64,000 nt of DNA from positions 35,651 through 99,650 of the forward strand of contig DKQG01000034.1 of the NCBI GenBank assembly GCA_002471575.1. The letters run 5' to 3'. Positions 1 through 7,880 of this stretch are shown one piece after another. A program made the translations under genes and the position numbers. A model generated the notes under the pieces. It was not told the origin of the DNA. It did not search any database and worked only from the letters and a program-made list of their open reading frames with translations. This DNA comes from Alphaproteobacteria bacterium UBA7314. Its GTDB lineage: Bacteria > Pseudomonadota > Alphaproteobacteria > MPNO01 > UBA830. Position 1 is the first letter of the stretch. Each line of letters opens with the position of its first letter.

Positions 1-47
1 GCGGTAGTCTTGATCGCAAACCGCAGAAATCCGCGAGTCTAAACGAA

Positions 48-302
48 TTGTTAACGAGTGTGATGCTACCAAGACGGTCGCAATACCGAACCAGGCAGAT
101 TGCCAATGCGTATCGACAGTACACGCCGCCTGCGGAAAGGCGGAGTTTTTGGCGAATTATCGCCGAAGACCCGCTGCAAAGGGAAGGCGAACTGATCATT
201 CTCGATGTCACTTTCGGTGTGCACATAATTCGCTGCGGCGATGATGCCGGCGAGGCGCTGGAAGCTGCGAACAGGGCAATTTATGCCAGCAAGACGGCTT
301 AG
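48..302 (+). CDS. hypothetical small protein
   Basis: An open frame of 84 codons that I do not recognise. It begins with TTG at 48; an in-frame ATG at 63 is an equally good start, and neither has a clear Shine-Dalgarno sequence. The N-terminal third is rich in Arg, Tyr and Gln, followed by an acidic and hydrophobic middle and an Ala-rich end. No signal peptide or membrane segment is visible. It stands alone, convergent with the DUF465 gene that ends at 355. It could be a genuine lineage-specific protein or a chance frame. Confidence 0.4.
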   Translation: MLTSVMLPRRSQYRTRQIANAYRQYTPPAERRSFWRIIAEDPLQREGELIILDVTFGVHIIRCGDDAGEALEAANRAIYASKTA

Positions 303-354
303 CGGAGGGAAGCCGCTCGGGCGGGCCCTAACGAACCGCCGCTGACAGAAGAAT

Positions 355-555
355 CTAAGCGATGATATCGGGGTAGAGTTCCGCTTCTACTTGCGCAATC
401 TGGTCTTTCAGGATCAGCTTGCGTTTTTTCAGCCGCTGCAATTGCAGCTGATCGTACGGCGCGCGCTCGGTCAACCTCGCGATCACGTCGTCGAGGTCGC
501 GGTGTTCGAGTTCGAGCTCTGCCAGTTCCTGACGAAGTGTTTCCTGATCGCTCAT
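355..555 (-). CDS. DUF465 (YdcH-like) family protein
   Basis: A 66-residue, highly charged protein beginning MSDQETLRQELAELELEHRD. Its heptad-like Leu/Glu pattern and the LQRLKKRKLILKDQI segment in the C-terminal half are characteristic of the DUF465/YdcH family of short helical-hairpin proteins, whose function is unknown. The frame is open further upstream to 582, but the Met at 555 gives the usual family length and N-terminus. No membrane segment is present. A second, broken DUF465 gene lies at 1875. Family assignment is by motif only; no role can be inferred. Confidence 0.85.
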   Translation of the reverse strand: MSDQETLRQELAELELEHRDLDDVIARLTERAPYDQLQLQRLKKRKLILKDQIAQVEAELYPDIIA

Positions 556-1201
556 TTTTTGTTGTCGCCTTCGGGCCCCCAAATCCGCGCTAGGGTATCA
601 GAAACACCGCAGCGCTGTTAGTTTTGTACCTTCGTTTTTGTTGCGGAATGCTTATGCCGATGTCTGCACTATGAAAGATTAGCGTATTGACCAGCGCTGG
701 AAATTGCGCCTTGTTGAACGCTACCATCCGCGTCACCCCGTTCCGGGCGATCTCATGGTACGGCTGGCAGGTTTTCGGTATCCGTCAGGGAAAGCACGGG
801 CTGATGAAGCGGCCAGTCGATACTGGGGGGTTAACTGGCAACATTTTCACAGAGCATGCGCTGCGCCTGGGTGGTATTGGCCATGCCGTAGGAGATCTGA
901 TTCAGGAAGGGATGGAAACCGACACCCTCGTTACGGTCGTCGGTCATTACAGCGTGGCGTGATACCCAGCGTCTGGGACAGGTTGTTCGCGTCAGCTTTC
1001 GGTGTTGAGGCGGTCGACCTGGTCTCGGCGAAAAGGTTTGACATGCTGGTCGTATGGGCGAGCTGCAGCTGCATCGACGTTACTATGGAGGATGGGATAT
1101 CCAATCACCAGGGCGACGATCCGGACGGACCGCGGGTGCATAAGGACCGCGGTCTTGGTATCTATCTCTGCGGCAAGGCTGCGGAATAGGAGGAGGAACC
1201 C
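556..1201. other. poorly coding region, possible gene remnants
   Basis: About 650 bases without a convincing intact gene. On the plus strand a frame runs from a TTG at 704 to a TAG at 1187-1189, ending only 12 bases before the next gene's start. Its last 30 or so residues (around TMEDGISNHQGDD) look protein-like, while its upstream part is rich in Arg, Trp and Ser as expected of a shadow frame. On the minus strand, a stretch reading MTDDRNEGVGFHPFLNQISY (about 945 to 886) also looks protein-like but is bounded by frameshifts and stops. I cannot say which strand once coded, and I recognise no family. Confidence 0.35.
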
Positions 1202-1759
1202 GTGTCAGAATTTCCCGATCATCCCTTCTGGGATTTTTCGTTGGATGTCTATACGTCCGAGGGGGTAGGTTCAGCGTGTCTGGAGTTACAGGATGCGCAC
1301 GAGCTGGACGTGAATATCATTCTGTTCTGCTTTTGGCTCGGCGCATCGGGACGCGGCACTCTGACGGCGGAACGCATGGCCAAGGTGACCGGCGCAGTCG
1401 CCGAATGGCATAGTGATGTAGTCCGAGCGTTGCGGGCCGTCCGCGTCGGTATGAGAGGAGGTGTTGGCGGAGCGCCTGCCGATCTGAATGAATCGCTACG
1501 CCAGCGCATCCAGAAGACCGAAATTGATTGCGAACACACCGAGCAGCTGATGCTCGCGCGGAGTGTCGACGATCTAGATGCCGAAAACGACCGGGCGGGG
1601 GCGGACCGGTTGACGGATGCCGCGTCGAACGTATCGTTGTATTTGGAAGCCTTTGGGGAGGTTTCGGACAGTGATCGCAAGAATCTCGGATTAATCCTGA
1701 AGGTAGCCTTTCGCGACCTCCCGCCGGACCGGGTAGAGGCTGCCGCAGGGTCAATCTGA
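1202..1759 (+). CDS. TIGR02444 family protein
   Basis: A 185-residue protein matching the TIGR02444 (DUF2390) family, a proteobacterial family of unknown function. The diagnostic N-terminus is visible: FWDFSLDVYTSEGVGSACLE followed by LELDVN-type and FCFWLGASGRG segments. The start is GTG at 1202, supported by a strong GGAGGAGGAA Shine-Dalgarno sequence just upstream. The rest is predicted alpha-helical and acidic, without membrane segments. It is followed by about 115 noncoding bases and then the broken DUF465 gene. The family call is firm; no biochemical function is known to me. Confidence 0.85.
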   Translation: MSEFPDHPFWDFSLDVYTSEGVGSACLELQDAHELDVNIILFCFWLGASGRGTLTAERMAKVTGAVAEWHSDVVRALRAVRVGMRGGVGGAPADLNESLRQRIQKTEIDCEHTEQLMLARSVDDLDAENDRAGADRLTDAASNVSLYLEAFGEVSDSDRKNLGLILKVAFRDLPPDRVEAAAGSI

Positions 1760-1874
1760 GATATCCGTCTCTCCCGAACGCCGAGACTGCCACCAAATAG
1801 CAGATTTATAAATCGGTTTCAGCGGGTATAGAGTTTTGGGGCATCGAAATCGAAATTCATAGAGGTTGCTTGAT

Positions 1875-2075
1875 ATGAGCGAAGGCGCGCAGCACTAGTC
1901 GCTTGAGACCAAACACGCGAAACTCGAAGCAGCGCTTCATACCGAAGAACATAAGCCTCAAACTGATCCGCTTACCGTCGCGCACACTAAGAAACAAAAA
2001 CTCCTACTTTAGTACAAAATGCCGCTGATAGAGGCGAGCGCCCGATCTATGCCGCCGGAGTATCAGCATGAATAA
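1875..2075 (+). pseudogene. DUF465 paralog broken by two amber codons
   Basis: Reading from ATG 1875 gives MSEGAQH, stop, then SLETKHAKLEAAL, TDPLTVAHTKKQKLLL, stop, YKM. This is a recognisable DUF465 protein, with SLETKHAKLE and the TVAxxKKQKLLLKDKM-type motif. The stops are TAG at 1896-1898, where related proteins commonly have Gln, and TAG at 2010-2012, where they commonly have Lys. Each needs only one base change (CAG or AAG to TAG). The frame then continues about 20 codons to TAA 2073-2075, which is longer than the family norm. A good terminator follows immediately, so the transcription unit outline survives although the protein cannot be made. Confidence 0.8.
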
Positions 2076-2107
2076 AGCCCGCCCGGGCGATCCCCGCGGC
2101 GGGCTTT
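2074..2107 (+). terminator. intrinsic terminator, likely bidirectional
   Basis: The ten-base arm AAAGCCCGCC (2074-2083) pairs perfectly with GGCGGGCTTT (2098-2107) around a 14-base GC-rich loop region. The arms supply a T-run on both strands, so it can end the broken DUF465 unit on the plus strand and the trcR unit arriving from the right on the minus strand. Confidence 0.8.
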
Positions 2108-2146
2108 GTTATTCGGACCTGGTCCACCAGGGAACGGGGAAATATT

Positions 2147-2767
2147 CTACAACTTGAATTCCGGCATCTGCATGCCGGACGGCGCAGCGGGGGTCTGTTC
2201 CTCCACTGGCGGCGCTTCGACAGTGGACGAATACCCGGCTTTCAGCACTTCCTTGTCCAAGTCCTGCCGGTTACAAAGACCGAGACCCACCGGGTCGCGC
2301 GCATTGATGTTGTTTATGTTCCAGTGCGACCGGTCACGGATCGCATTAATCGTCGGCTTGGTCGTGCCGATCAGGCGTGAAATTTGCGCATCGGTAAGGT
2401 TGGGGAAATGCTTTACTAGCCATGCGATGCCATCCGGTTTGTCGCCCCGCCGCGCGACCGGTGTGTATTTCGGTCCCTTCGTGCGGGTAGCGGGGCGCGG
2501 GACGTCGGTTTTCGCCATTACTAGTCGTTCCGCCGGGTCTGACTCGCAGCGTTCGATCTCTTCTTTGGTTAGCTGTCCGTTAACGATTGGGTCGTAGCCA
2601 ACCATCCCGATCGCTACTTCGTCGTCGGCGATGCTCTGCACTTCCAGTTCGTGAAAGCCACAGAACGCTCCGATTTGGCGAAAGGTCAGACCAGTGTTTT
2701 CTATCAGCCACACCGCAGTGGCTTTGGGCATAAGCGGTTTTGTGCTTTCGGTTCCTTTACGGGCCAT
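2147..2767 (-). CDS. trcR: TrcR-type regulator, DUF1013
   Basis: A 206-residue soluble protein of the DUF1013 family, named cell cycle transcriptional regulator TrcR in alphaproteobacterial annotation. It shows the family core MPKATAVWLIENTGLTFRQI (from about residue 13), then an FCGFHELEVQSIADDEVA segment, and a second helix-turn-helix-like segment (LTDAQISRLIGTTKPTINAI) near residue 130, consistent with DNA binding. The C-terminal 35 residues are Pro/Ala-rich and probably disordered. The frame extends upstream to 2830, but Met at 2767 matches the family N-terminus. It lies 46 bases downstream of the quinone oxidoreductase on the same strand. The family is firm; the regulatory role is from the family name. 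Confidence 0.85.
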   Translation of the reverse strand: MARKGTESTKPLMPKATAVWLIENTGLTFRQIGAFCGFHELEVQSIADDEVAIGMVGYDPIVNGQLTKEEIERCESDPAERLVMAKTDVPRPATRTKGPKYTPVARRGDKPDGIAWLVKHFPNLTDAQISRLIGTTKPTINAIRDRSHWNINNINARDPVGLGLCNRQDLDKEVLKAGYSSTVEAPPVEEQTPAAPSGMQMPEFKL

Positions 2768-2813
2768 GATGAAATGCTCTCTCGTTCTTTCAGGTGTTGC
2801 GCCGGATGCCGCG

Positions 2814-3827
2814 TCAGACGGCGTCGTCAACGGTCAGCATAATTTTCCCGATATGGTCGCTGCTCTCCATCAATGCATGGGCCTCGGCAGCTTCCGACAG
2901 CGGGTAGGTAGTGTAAATCAGAGGCTTGATATCGCCTTTTTCAAATAACGGCCAGAGATTCCGTTCGACCGCTTCGGCGACCGCAGCTTTCTGCTCCAAC
3001 GTTCTGGGGCGCAAGGTTGATCCTGTATAGTGAAGCCGCTTGGACATAATTGTCGGGATAAACAGCTCGACTTTGGCGCCTTTCTGAACCGCGACCTGCA
3101 CCATCCGACCATCCATTGCCAGAACATCCAGATTGCGGGCAAAGTAATCGCCGCCCACCATGTCGAGAACCACGGAACATCCGGTACCGCCCGTAGCGTC
3201 CTTAACAACCTCGACGAAATCTTCTTCGGTGTAGTTGATCGCCCGTGCCGCGCCCAGTTCCTCGCACACCCTGCACTTCTCGGCGTTCCGCGCAGTGGTG
3301 AACACCTTGGCGCCGAATGCGCGGGACACCTGGATGGCGGCAGTACCGATCCCGCCGGAGCCGCCGTGTATCAGGACACTGTCGCCCTTGGTCAGTTGCA
3401 CGCCGTCGATCAGGTTGGTCCAGACGGTGAAAAAATTTTCTGGGATGGCGGCCGACCGTATCATGTCGTAACCCTTGGGCAAGGGCAATGCGAGCTGTTC
3501 CGGCACGACCGTGTATTCCGCGTAGGCGCCGCCGGATACGAGGGCGCAAACCTCATCTCCCGGCTTGTGACGCGATACACAATCGCCGGTTGCGACCACG
3601 GTACCCGCGAGCTCCAGGCCAGGGATATCGGTGGTACCTGGCGGTGGCGGATACCCGCCCCGCCGCTGCATAGTATCAGGAAAGTTCACGCCGATGGCCG
3701 CGTTACGGACTAGCATTTCGCCAGCAGCTGGCTGAGGCACAGGCAGCGACGCAGTTTTGAGGACTTCGGGACCGCCGACCTCTGTGATCTCGATGGCGGT
3801 CATCGTTTCTGGAATGTCGAAAGACAT
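2814..3827 (-). CDS. NAD(P)H-quinone oxidoreductase, zinc-independent MDR family
   Basis: A 337-residue medium-chain dehydrogenase/reductase. The N-terminal GroES-like half contains NAAIGVNFPDTMQRRGGYP and DIPGLELAGTVVATG. The nucleotide-binding half carries the HGGSGGIGTAAIQ glycine motif and VLDMVGGDYFARNLDVLA. It lacks the catalytic zinc Cys/His set of alcohol dehydrogenases, as expected of the PIG3/QOR subgroup that reduces quinones with NADPH. Length is typical. The start MSFDIPETMTAIEI is natural for the family. It may be cotranscribed with trcR, which begins 46 bases after its stop. Substrate is unknown. Confidence 0.9.
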   Translation of the reverse strand: MSFDIPETMTAIEITEVGGPEVLKTASLPVPQPAAGEMLVRNAAIGVNFPDTMQRRGGYPPPPGTTDIPGLELAGTVVATGDCVSRHKPGDEVCALVSGGAYAEYTVVPEQLALPLPKGYDMIRSAAIPENFFTVWTNLIDGVQLTKGDSVLIHGGSGGIGTAAIQVSRAFGAKVFTTARNAEKCRVCEELGAARAINYTEEDFVEVVKDATGGTGCSVVLDMVGGDYFARNLDVLAMDGRMVQVAVQKGAKVELFIPTIMSKRLHYTGSTLRPRTLEQKAAVAEAVERNLWPLFEKGDIKPLIYTTYPLSEAAEAHALMESSDHIGKIMLTVDDAV

Positions 3828-3941
3828 CTGGGGTCAGGCTCGAAATTGTCGGAAAAGAAGGTTGCAGGTCTATCGCCTCAGCGGCACACTGGCAAGTCGG
3901 AACATCGCGAAACCAATGATCGGACAAGCTGGAAGGGCGCC

Positions 3942-4127
3942 GTGGAAATTAACGAAGATCTTCCCCAGAACATGCCCAAGCCGAAACGGGACCTCGATCC
4001 CATGTCGATCAAAGAACTGCAGGAATATATTGCGGAGATGCATGAAGAGATCGAGCGCGTGCGGGCCGAGATCGCTAAGAAAGAAGCCCATCGAAGTGGT
4101 GTCGAGGCATTGTTTAAAAAACAGTGA
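3942..4127 (+). CDS. DUF1192 family protein
   Basis: A 61-residue charged protein matching DUF1192, a short alphaproteobacterial family of unknown function. The diagnostic segment is DPMSIKELQEYIAEMHEEIE followed by AKKEAHRSGVEALFKK. It is predicted to be a single long helix or coiled coil. The frame is open back to 3846, but a GTG at 3942 preceded by GGAAGGG gives the family-typical N-terminus (VEINEDLPQNMP). It is transcribed divergently from the quinone oxidoreductase. Confidence 0.8.
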   Translation: MEINEDLPQNMPKPKRDLDPMSIKELQEYIAEMHEEIERVRAEIAKKEAHRSGVEALFKKQ

Positions 4128-4523
4128 TGCTGAAAAGAAATTATTAACGTTCCAAGTCTAATCTGGTGCAAAAAAGGAAATTAAATTTCTTCTTAAGTGA
4201 CCTTATTACCCTTCTCGGGCTTTGGAAAAATATCAACCTATTTATTATAAAGTGGAACTTCGATTTGAGATTTGGGACGATATCCAAACTAAAGACTTGG
4301 TGTTTTTGTCCGGCTTTTTAAAAATTTGCTTATAAGTTGGGCGGTGTTGTCCTTTTTGACAGCTCGGTTTTCCGGGTGGTTGAAAAGTATCCTCATTCCA
4401 TCCTTTTGGGGGCTCCCTGATAACTGAGCCGCCCTTTCCCAAGCGGTTCTTTTTGTGCGCTTTACGGTTTGTTCAACCCGTGCTCCCTATGGTGCACAGT
4501 GTTCACGTACGAAGAGTAGTTTC
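4128..4523. other. AT-rich intergenic stretch
   Basis: Roughly 400 bases, visibly richer in A and T than the surroundings: 83 of the 120 bases 4141-4260 are A or T. It includes two TTAA tetramers separated by 8 bases (4181-4196), one base more than the N7 spacing of the CtrA consensus, so I do not call a CtrA site. A minus-strand frame (4245-4442) has no family features. I see no gene or RNA here; it could hold promoters for the DUF1465-rpmE side. Confidence 0.4.
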
Positions 4524-4934
4524 ATGACCGGTCCCATGACCACATTTATCAACGGTTCCTATCAGGATACGCTGCCTTTGATGACGGAACTTCGCGTTTG
4601 TTCGATAGGGATAAAGACCGGGGCTTCCGAAGAGAGCCCCAACGAAACCTTGGACGCGATCTATCCGGTAGTGCGGGCGGCTGTTATTGGTGAAATTCAA
4701 TCGATAACCTGCGATCTGACGGAAGCGATGGCCTGGTTGTTGCCGCAGAGAGCCACCCCCGGGAAAATTTCGCCGACCCAAGCCAATACGCCTGCGGATG
4801 GGTTACTCGGCGAGGACAGCGCACCGGCTGTTTCCAACGTTCCGATCGAAATCCGTAGATACATTGACCGGAGCTGCCGCCTGTATGGCTGGATAGTGCG
4901 GCTGAGGGAAACGGCAGCCCAAAACGCAGGCTGA
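4524..4934 (+). CDS. DUF1465 family protein
   Basis: A predicted helical protein of about 136 residues. The pattern FINGSYQDTLPLMTELRVC, then AMAWLLPQRA, then IDRSCRLYGWIVRLRE fits DUF1465, an alphaproteobacterial family of unknown function. In that family an AWLLxQRA helix and a C-terminal SxxLYxRVxRL helix are conserved. ATG 4524 is chosen because the upstream extension to 4455 is unlike the family; ATG 4536 is also possible. It is followed by rpmE after 85 bases. The match is by pattern, so moderate confidence. Confidence 0.65.
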   Translation: MTGPMTTFINGSYQDTLPLMTELRVCSIGIKTGASEESPNETLDAIYPVVRAAVIGEIQSITCDLTEAMAWLLPQRATPGKISPTQANTPADGLLGEDSAPAVSNVPIEIRRYIDRSCRLYGWIVRLRETAAQNAG

Positions 4935-5019
4935 CCGGGATTTGCGGCATGGGCACCGTTTTTGTTGCAAACCCCGTCCGCGTTCCTTATAAAGCCCGCT
5001 CTTTCGCAGGAGATATGCG

Positions 5020-5244
5020 GTGAAAAAAGACATTCATCCCGACTATCACGAGATTGAAATCGTGATGACCGACGGAACCACCTACACGACACGCTCGACT
5101 TGGGGCGCACCTGGCGACACCATGAAACTGGACATCGACTCCAAGTCTCACCCGGCGTGGACCGGCGGATCGCAGCGTCTCGTAGATACCGCTGGGCAGG
5201 TTGCTAAGTTCAATAACCGGTTCAAGGATCTCGGGATTAGCTGA
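5020..5244 (+). CDS. rpmE: 50S ribosomal protein L31
   Basis: A 74-residue type A L31 protein of the large ribosomal subunit. [20 protein letters not shown] and the downstream [16 protein letters not shown] are the family signature. The CxxC zinc pair found in zinc-binding L31 is absent (residues near 16-18 and 36-39 carry no Cys), so this is the zinc-independent form. The start is GTG at 5020 with GGAGA upstream. A strong terminator follows 23 bases after the stop, so it is the last gene of its unit. Confidence 0.95.
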   Translation: MKKDIHPDYHEIEIVMTDGTTYTTRSTWGAPGDTMKLDIDSKSHPAWTGGSQRLVDTAGQVAKFNNRFKDLGIS

Positions 5245-5267
5245 GCCGGTTTCGAACGTTTATCTGG

Positions 5268-5293
5268 AAAAGGCGCCAATCGGCGCCTTTTTT
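5268..5293 (+). terminator. intrinsic terminator of rpmE
   Basis: The arms AAAAGGCGCC (5268-5277) and GGCGCCTTTT (5282-5291) form a perfect stem with a four-base loop and a T-run. The symmetric A/T flanks also suit the minus-strand unit that ends at 5314. Confidence 0.9.
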
Positions 5294-5313
5294 GTTGGCT
5301 TTTCGTTGAAGAG

Positions 5314-6633
5314 TTAGCGCTGGGTCAGCTTGAATTCAATACGACGGTTGCGGCGATAGGCAACCTCATCGCCACGCGAGTCTAATGGCTGAAATTCTCC
5401 GAACCCGGCCGCAACAAGGCGTTGGGCCGGCACGCCGCGCGCAATCAAGTCCTTTACGACCGCAGTTGCCCGCGCGGACGATAGTTCCCAGTTGGATGGA
5501 AACTGCGCCGTGCGGATCGGGCGACGGTCGGTGTGACCGTCGACCCTCAGAACCCAGTTGAGGTCACTGGGAATACGAGCAGCGATCTCTTTCAGGGTCG
5601 CTGCTAGTTTGCCAATCTGGGCTTGTCCGCCGGGATTCAGGCTTGCGGATCCTGACGAGAACAGGACTTCTGACTGGAACACGAAACGGTCGCCGACGAT
5701 CCGGATACCGCTACGATTGCCAACCGCTTCGCGCAGCCGTCCGAAAAATTCCGACCGGTACCGCGCAAGTTCCTGGACCTTGCTTGCAAGCGCTTCGTTA
5801 AGGCGTTTGCCCAGGCTGACGATTTGCACGGTCTGTACCGCCGCCTTGGCTTCAGATGCTTCGAGCGCAGCGTTTAGCCGGGCCAGTTGCTGCCTAAGGG
5901 CGGTAAGCTGCCTGTTCAGTATTCCGACTTGTTTGCGGGCATCCTGGCTTGCCCGCTGTTCCTTGGTCAGGTCGTCGCCGATCCGTTCCGCCTGGGCGCT
6001 CAACTCGCGGATCGTGAGATTTTTTTTCTCGATTTCTTTCTGCGCCAGTGTGGTGCGTTCCTGTTCGCCGGCAAGTTTGGCTTCCAGCTCCTTCGACTGG
6101 TCACGCAGAGAGGTAATGGATTTATCCCGTTCGACGACCGTTGCGGCCAGTTGCGACACTTTCTTTTCCAGTTCGACACGGACATCCTGCAATGCCTTGA
6201 TGTCTCTGTTGATCTGGGCGATCTCGGCAAGCTGGGCCTCGTTCTTCGCCTTCTCGGCGCTGATCGTCTCCCGCGCCGCGCCGAGTTCCGCCTGTAGGGC
6301 ATCACGCTGCGGCAGCAGTTCGGCGAGTTGGCTGGACAGCTCTTCCCGTGCTGCCGTTGATACCTGCAGGTCGGTGGCCAGGCGCGATAAATCTTCGCGA
6401 AGGCGTGCATTAGTAGACCGTTCCAGAGATAATACCTCCGATAGCTCGGCGACCTGACGGTTCAGTCGTTCAAGCGCCTGGTTGCGGCCTGATAGGATCT
6501 CGCTCAGGAAAAACTGCGCCAGGGTAAAGACCATCAACAGGAAAATAATAATGATCAGCAGGGCCGAAAGTGCGTCGACGAACCCCGGCCAGATATCGAA
6601 CGCCTGTCGCTGTCGTCGCATGGCTCCCGGCAT
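5314..6633 (-). CDS. MotB/OmpA-like peptidoglycan-binding protein with long coiled coil
   Basis: A 439-residue inner-membrane protein. A single transmembrane segment (about residues 18-43, DALSALLIIIIFLLMVF) carries an Asp at its cytoplasmic edge (about residue 20), the position of the proton-binding Asp of MotB and ExbD-type subunits. Residues 50-280 form a very long coiled coil rich in Glu, Arg, Leu and Ala. Residues 315-439 are an OmpA-like peptidoglycan-binding domain with LRVDGHTDRRPI and the terminal YRRNRRIEFKL motif. It is the last gene of a three-gene minus-strand set with the channel subunit (6682) and an OmpA-like secreted protein (7881). No flagellar genes are nearby, so a flagellar stator is unlikely. 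A wall-anchored ion-driven motor or envelope tether is inferred. Confidence 0.85.
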   Translation of the reverse strand: MPGAMRRQRQAFDIWPGFVDALSALLIIIIFLLMVFTLAQFFLSEILSGRNQALERLNRQVAELSEVLSLERSTNARLREDLSRLATDLQVSTAAREELSSQLAELLPQRDALQAELGAARETISAEKAKNEAQLAEIAQINRDIKALQDVRVELEKKVSQLAATVVERDKSITSLRDQSKELEAKLAGEQERTTLAQKEIEKKNLTIRELSAQAERIGDDLTKEQRASQDARKQVGILNRQLTALRQQLARLNAALEASEAKAAVQTVQIVSLGKRLNEALASKVQELARYRSEFFGRLREAVGNRSGIRIVGDRFVFQSEVLFSSGSASLNPGGQAQIGKLAATLKEIAARIPSDLNWVLRVDGHTDRRPIRTAQFPSNWELSSARATAVVKDLIARGVPAQRLVAAGFGEFQPLDSRGDEVAYRRNRRIEFKLTQR

Positions 6634-6681
6634 CGGCTAGCCCTAGCGCAGAGTAAAAACGTTGCGCGCCGACGAATACAC

Positions 6682-7830
6682 TTAACGTCCCGCCTTTTCG
6701 GCAATGGCGGCGAGGGTGCGCGAGAGGACGCGGATCTCGGTGCGAACTTCCTGGACCAGTTCCGTCCTACCGTTGGTGCCATCTTCGAGCAGGCGTGCCA
6801 GATTCACGTCGATATTTCGCAGGTGCGTGCTCATGGCGTCCCCGATAACGCCACCCTGAGCGGATTTCGACAGGGTTTCGTCGATCCGGGTTAGCACCGG
6901 TGCAAGCTCCATCTGGCTTTCGGCTAGACGCACCATAAGGTTTTGTTCGGCTTTCATCTGATCGGTCAGTGTGCCCAGCCGTTCGACCAACTCGTTGATG
7001 CCGCTGTTAGCCCTGATACGCGATTCCTCGCCGCGTCGCAGCGCACGCTGCAGGTTTTCAAGGCTGTCGGCGGTCTGTTCCAGCAATGCCTGGACGTAGG
7101 CGGGAACAGATTGGTCAACCTCGCCGGACAGGGTGCCCGATACTAGCCGGGTCTGCCCTGAAAGCCAGTCTTCAAGATCATTGTAAAACCGATTTTGCGC
7201 CTGTCCCGCCTGAAGTTCGAGAAAGCCTAGGACCAGCGAACCGCCCAAACCGAACAGCGATGACGAGAACGCAGTACCCATTCCCGATAACGGTGCCTGC
7301 AACCCAGCTTTTAGGTCATCGAACACCGGGCCGAGTTCCTTTGTGCCGACCGACAGGTTGGCGATAACGTCGCTGACTGCATCGATCGTCTGCAGCAAAC
7401 CCCAGAACGTCCCGAGCAGGCCAAGAAATATTAGCAACCCAATAAGGTATCGCGAAATATCCCTCGATTCGTCGAGTCGGGCGCCCACCCCGTCCAGCAG
7501 CGACCGCATTGACATTGCAGAAAGACTGAACTGTTCGCTGCGCTCGCCCAGCATTGACGCCATCGGCGCAAGCAGCTTCGGCTCGGGGATACTGGATATC
7601 GAAGGCTGTCCTGCACGAAAATGCTCCAGCCACGATACTTCGCGTGTGAGCACAAGGACGGCGCGAGAGATATATCCGATACCCAGCACCATTACGCCAA
7701 GGATCAGACCGTTCAGAGCCGCATTAGACATGAAAGCGTCCTGAAGGCCCGGCGCCAGAACAAGAGCGACCGTCGCAACCGCGGCGAGAAACACGATCAT
7801 CCGGATCAGGTAGCGCCGCGGGTGACTCAT
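6682..7830 (-). CDS. MotA/TolQ/ExbB-like proton channel subunit
   Basis: A 382-residue polytopic membrane protein. Hydrophobic segments lie near residues 10-28, 37-56, 128-148 (LLIFLGLLGTFWGLLQTI) and 183-205 (GMGTAFSSSLFGLGGSLVLG). The LGLLGTFWGLL and GTAFSSSLFGLGGS segments correspond to the two pore helices of MotA/TolQ/ExbB channels. The C-terminal 150 residues are a soluble coiled-coil tail that can face the cytoplasm. It sits 48 bases upstream of the MotB-like gene, the expected partner order. It is distinct from the TolQ encoded at 22554. Which process its ion flux powers is unknown. Confidence 0.85.
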   Translation of the reverse strand: MSHPRRYLIRMIVFLAAVATVALVLAPGLQDAFMSNAALNGLILGVMVLGIGYISRAVLVLTREVSWLEHFRAGQPSISSIPEPKLLAPMASMLGERSEQFSLSAMSMRSLLDGVGARLDESRDISRYLIGLLIFLGLLGTFWGLLQTIDAVSDVIANLSVGTKELGPVFDDLKAGLQAPLSGMGTAFSSSLFGLGGSLVLGFLELQAGQAQNRFYNDLEDWLSGQTRLVSGTLSGEVDQSVPAYVQALLEQTADSLENLQRALRRGEESRIRANSGINELVERLGTLTDQMKAEQNLMVRLAESQMELAPVLTRIDETLSKSAQGGVIGDAMSTHLRNIDVNLARLLEDGTNGRTELVQEVRTEIRVLSRTLAAIAEKAGR

Positions 7831-7880
7831 CTCTTGCCTAACTCCGTCAGGATACGGAAGGTAAACGGGTTAAGTGCTGA

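Noticed and set aside
4181..4196. Possible CtrA site (TTAA, 8 bases, TTAA)
   Set aside because: The CtrA consensus needs a seven-base spacer; spacing is off by one and no cell-cycle gene starts directly downstream.
4245..4442. 65-codon minus-strand frame in the AT-rich gap
   Set aside because: No ribosome-binding site, no recognisable motif, composition of a chance frame in AT-rich DNA.
5558..6457. Long plus-strand frame of 299 codons opposite the MotB-like gene
   Set aside because: Ser/Arg/Ala-rich shadow of the coiled-coil gene on the other strand; no family features.
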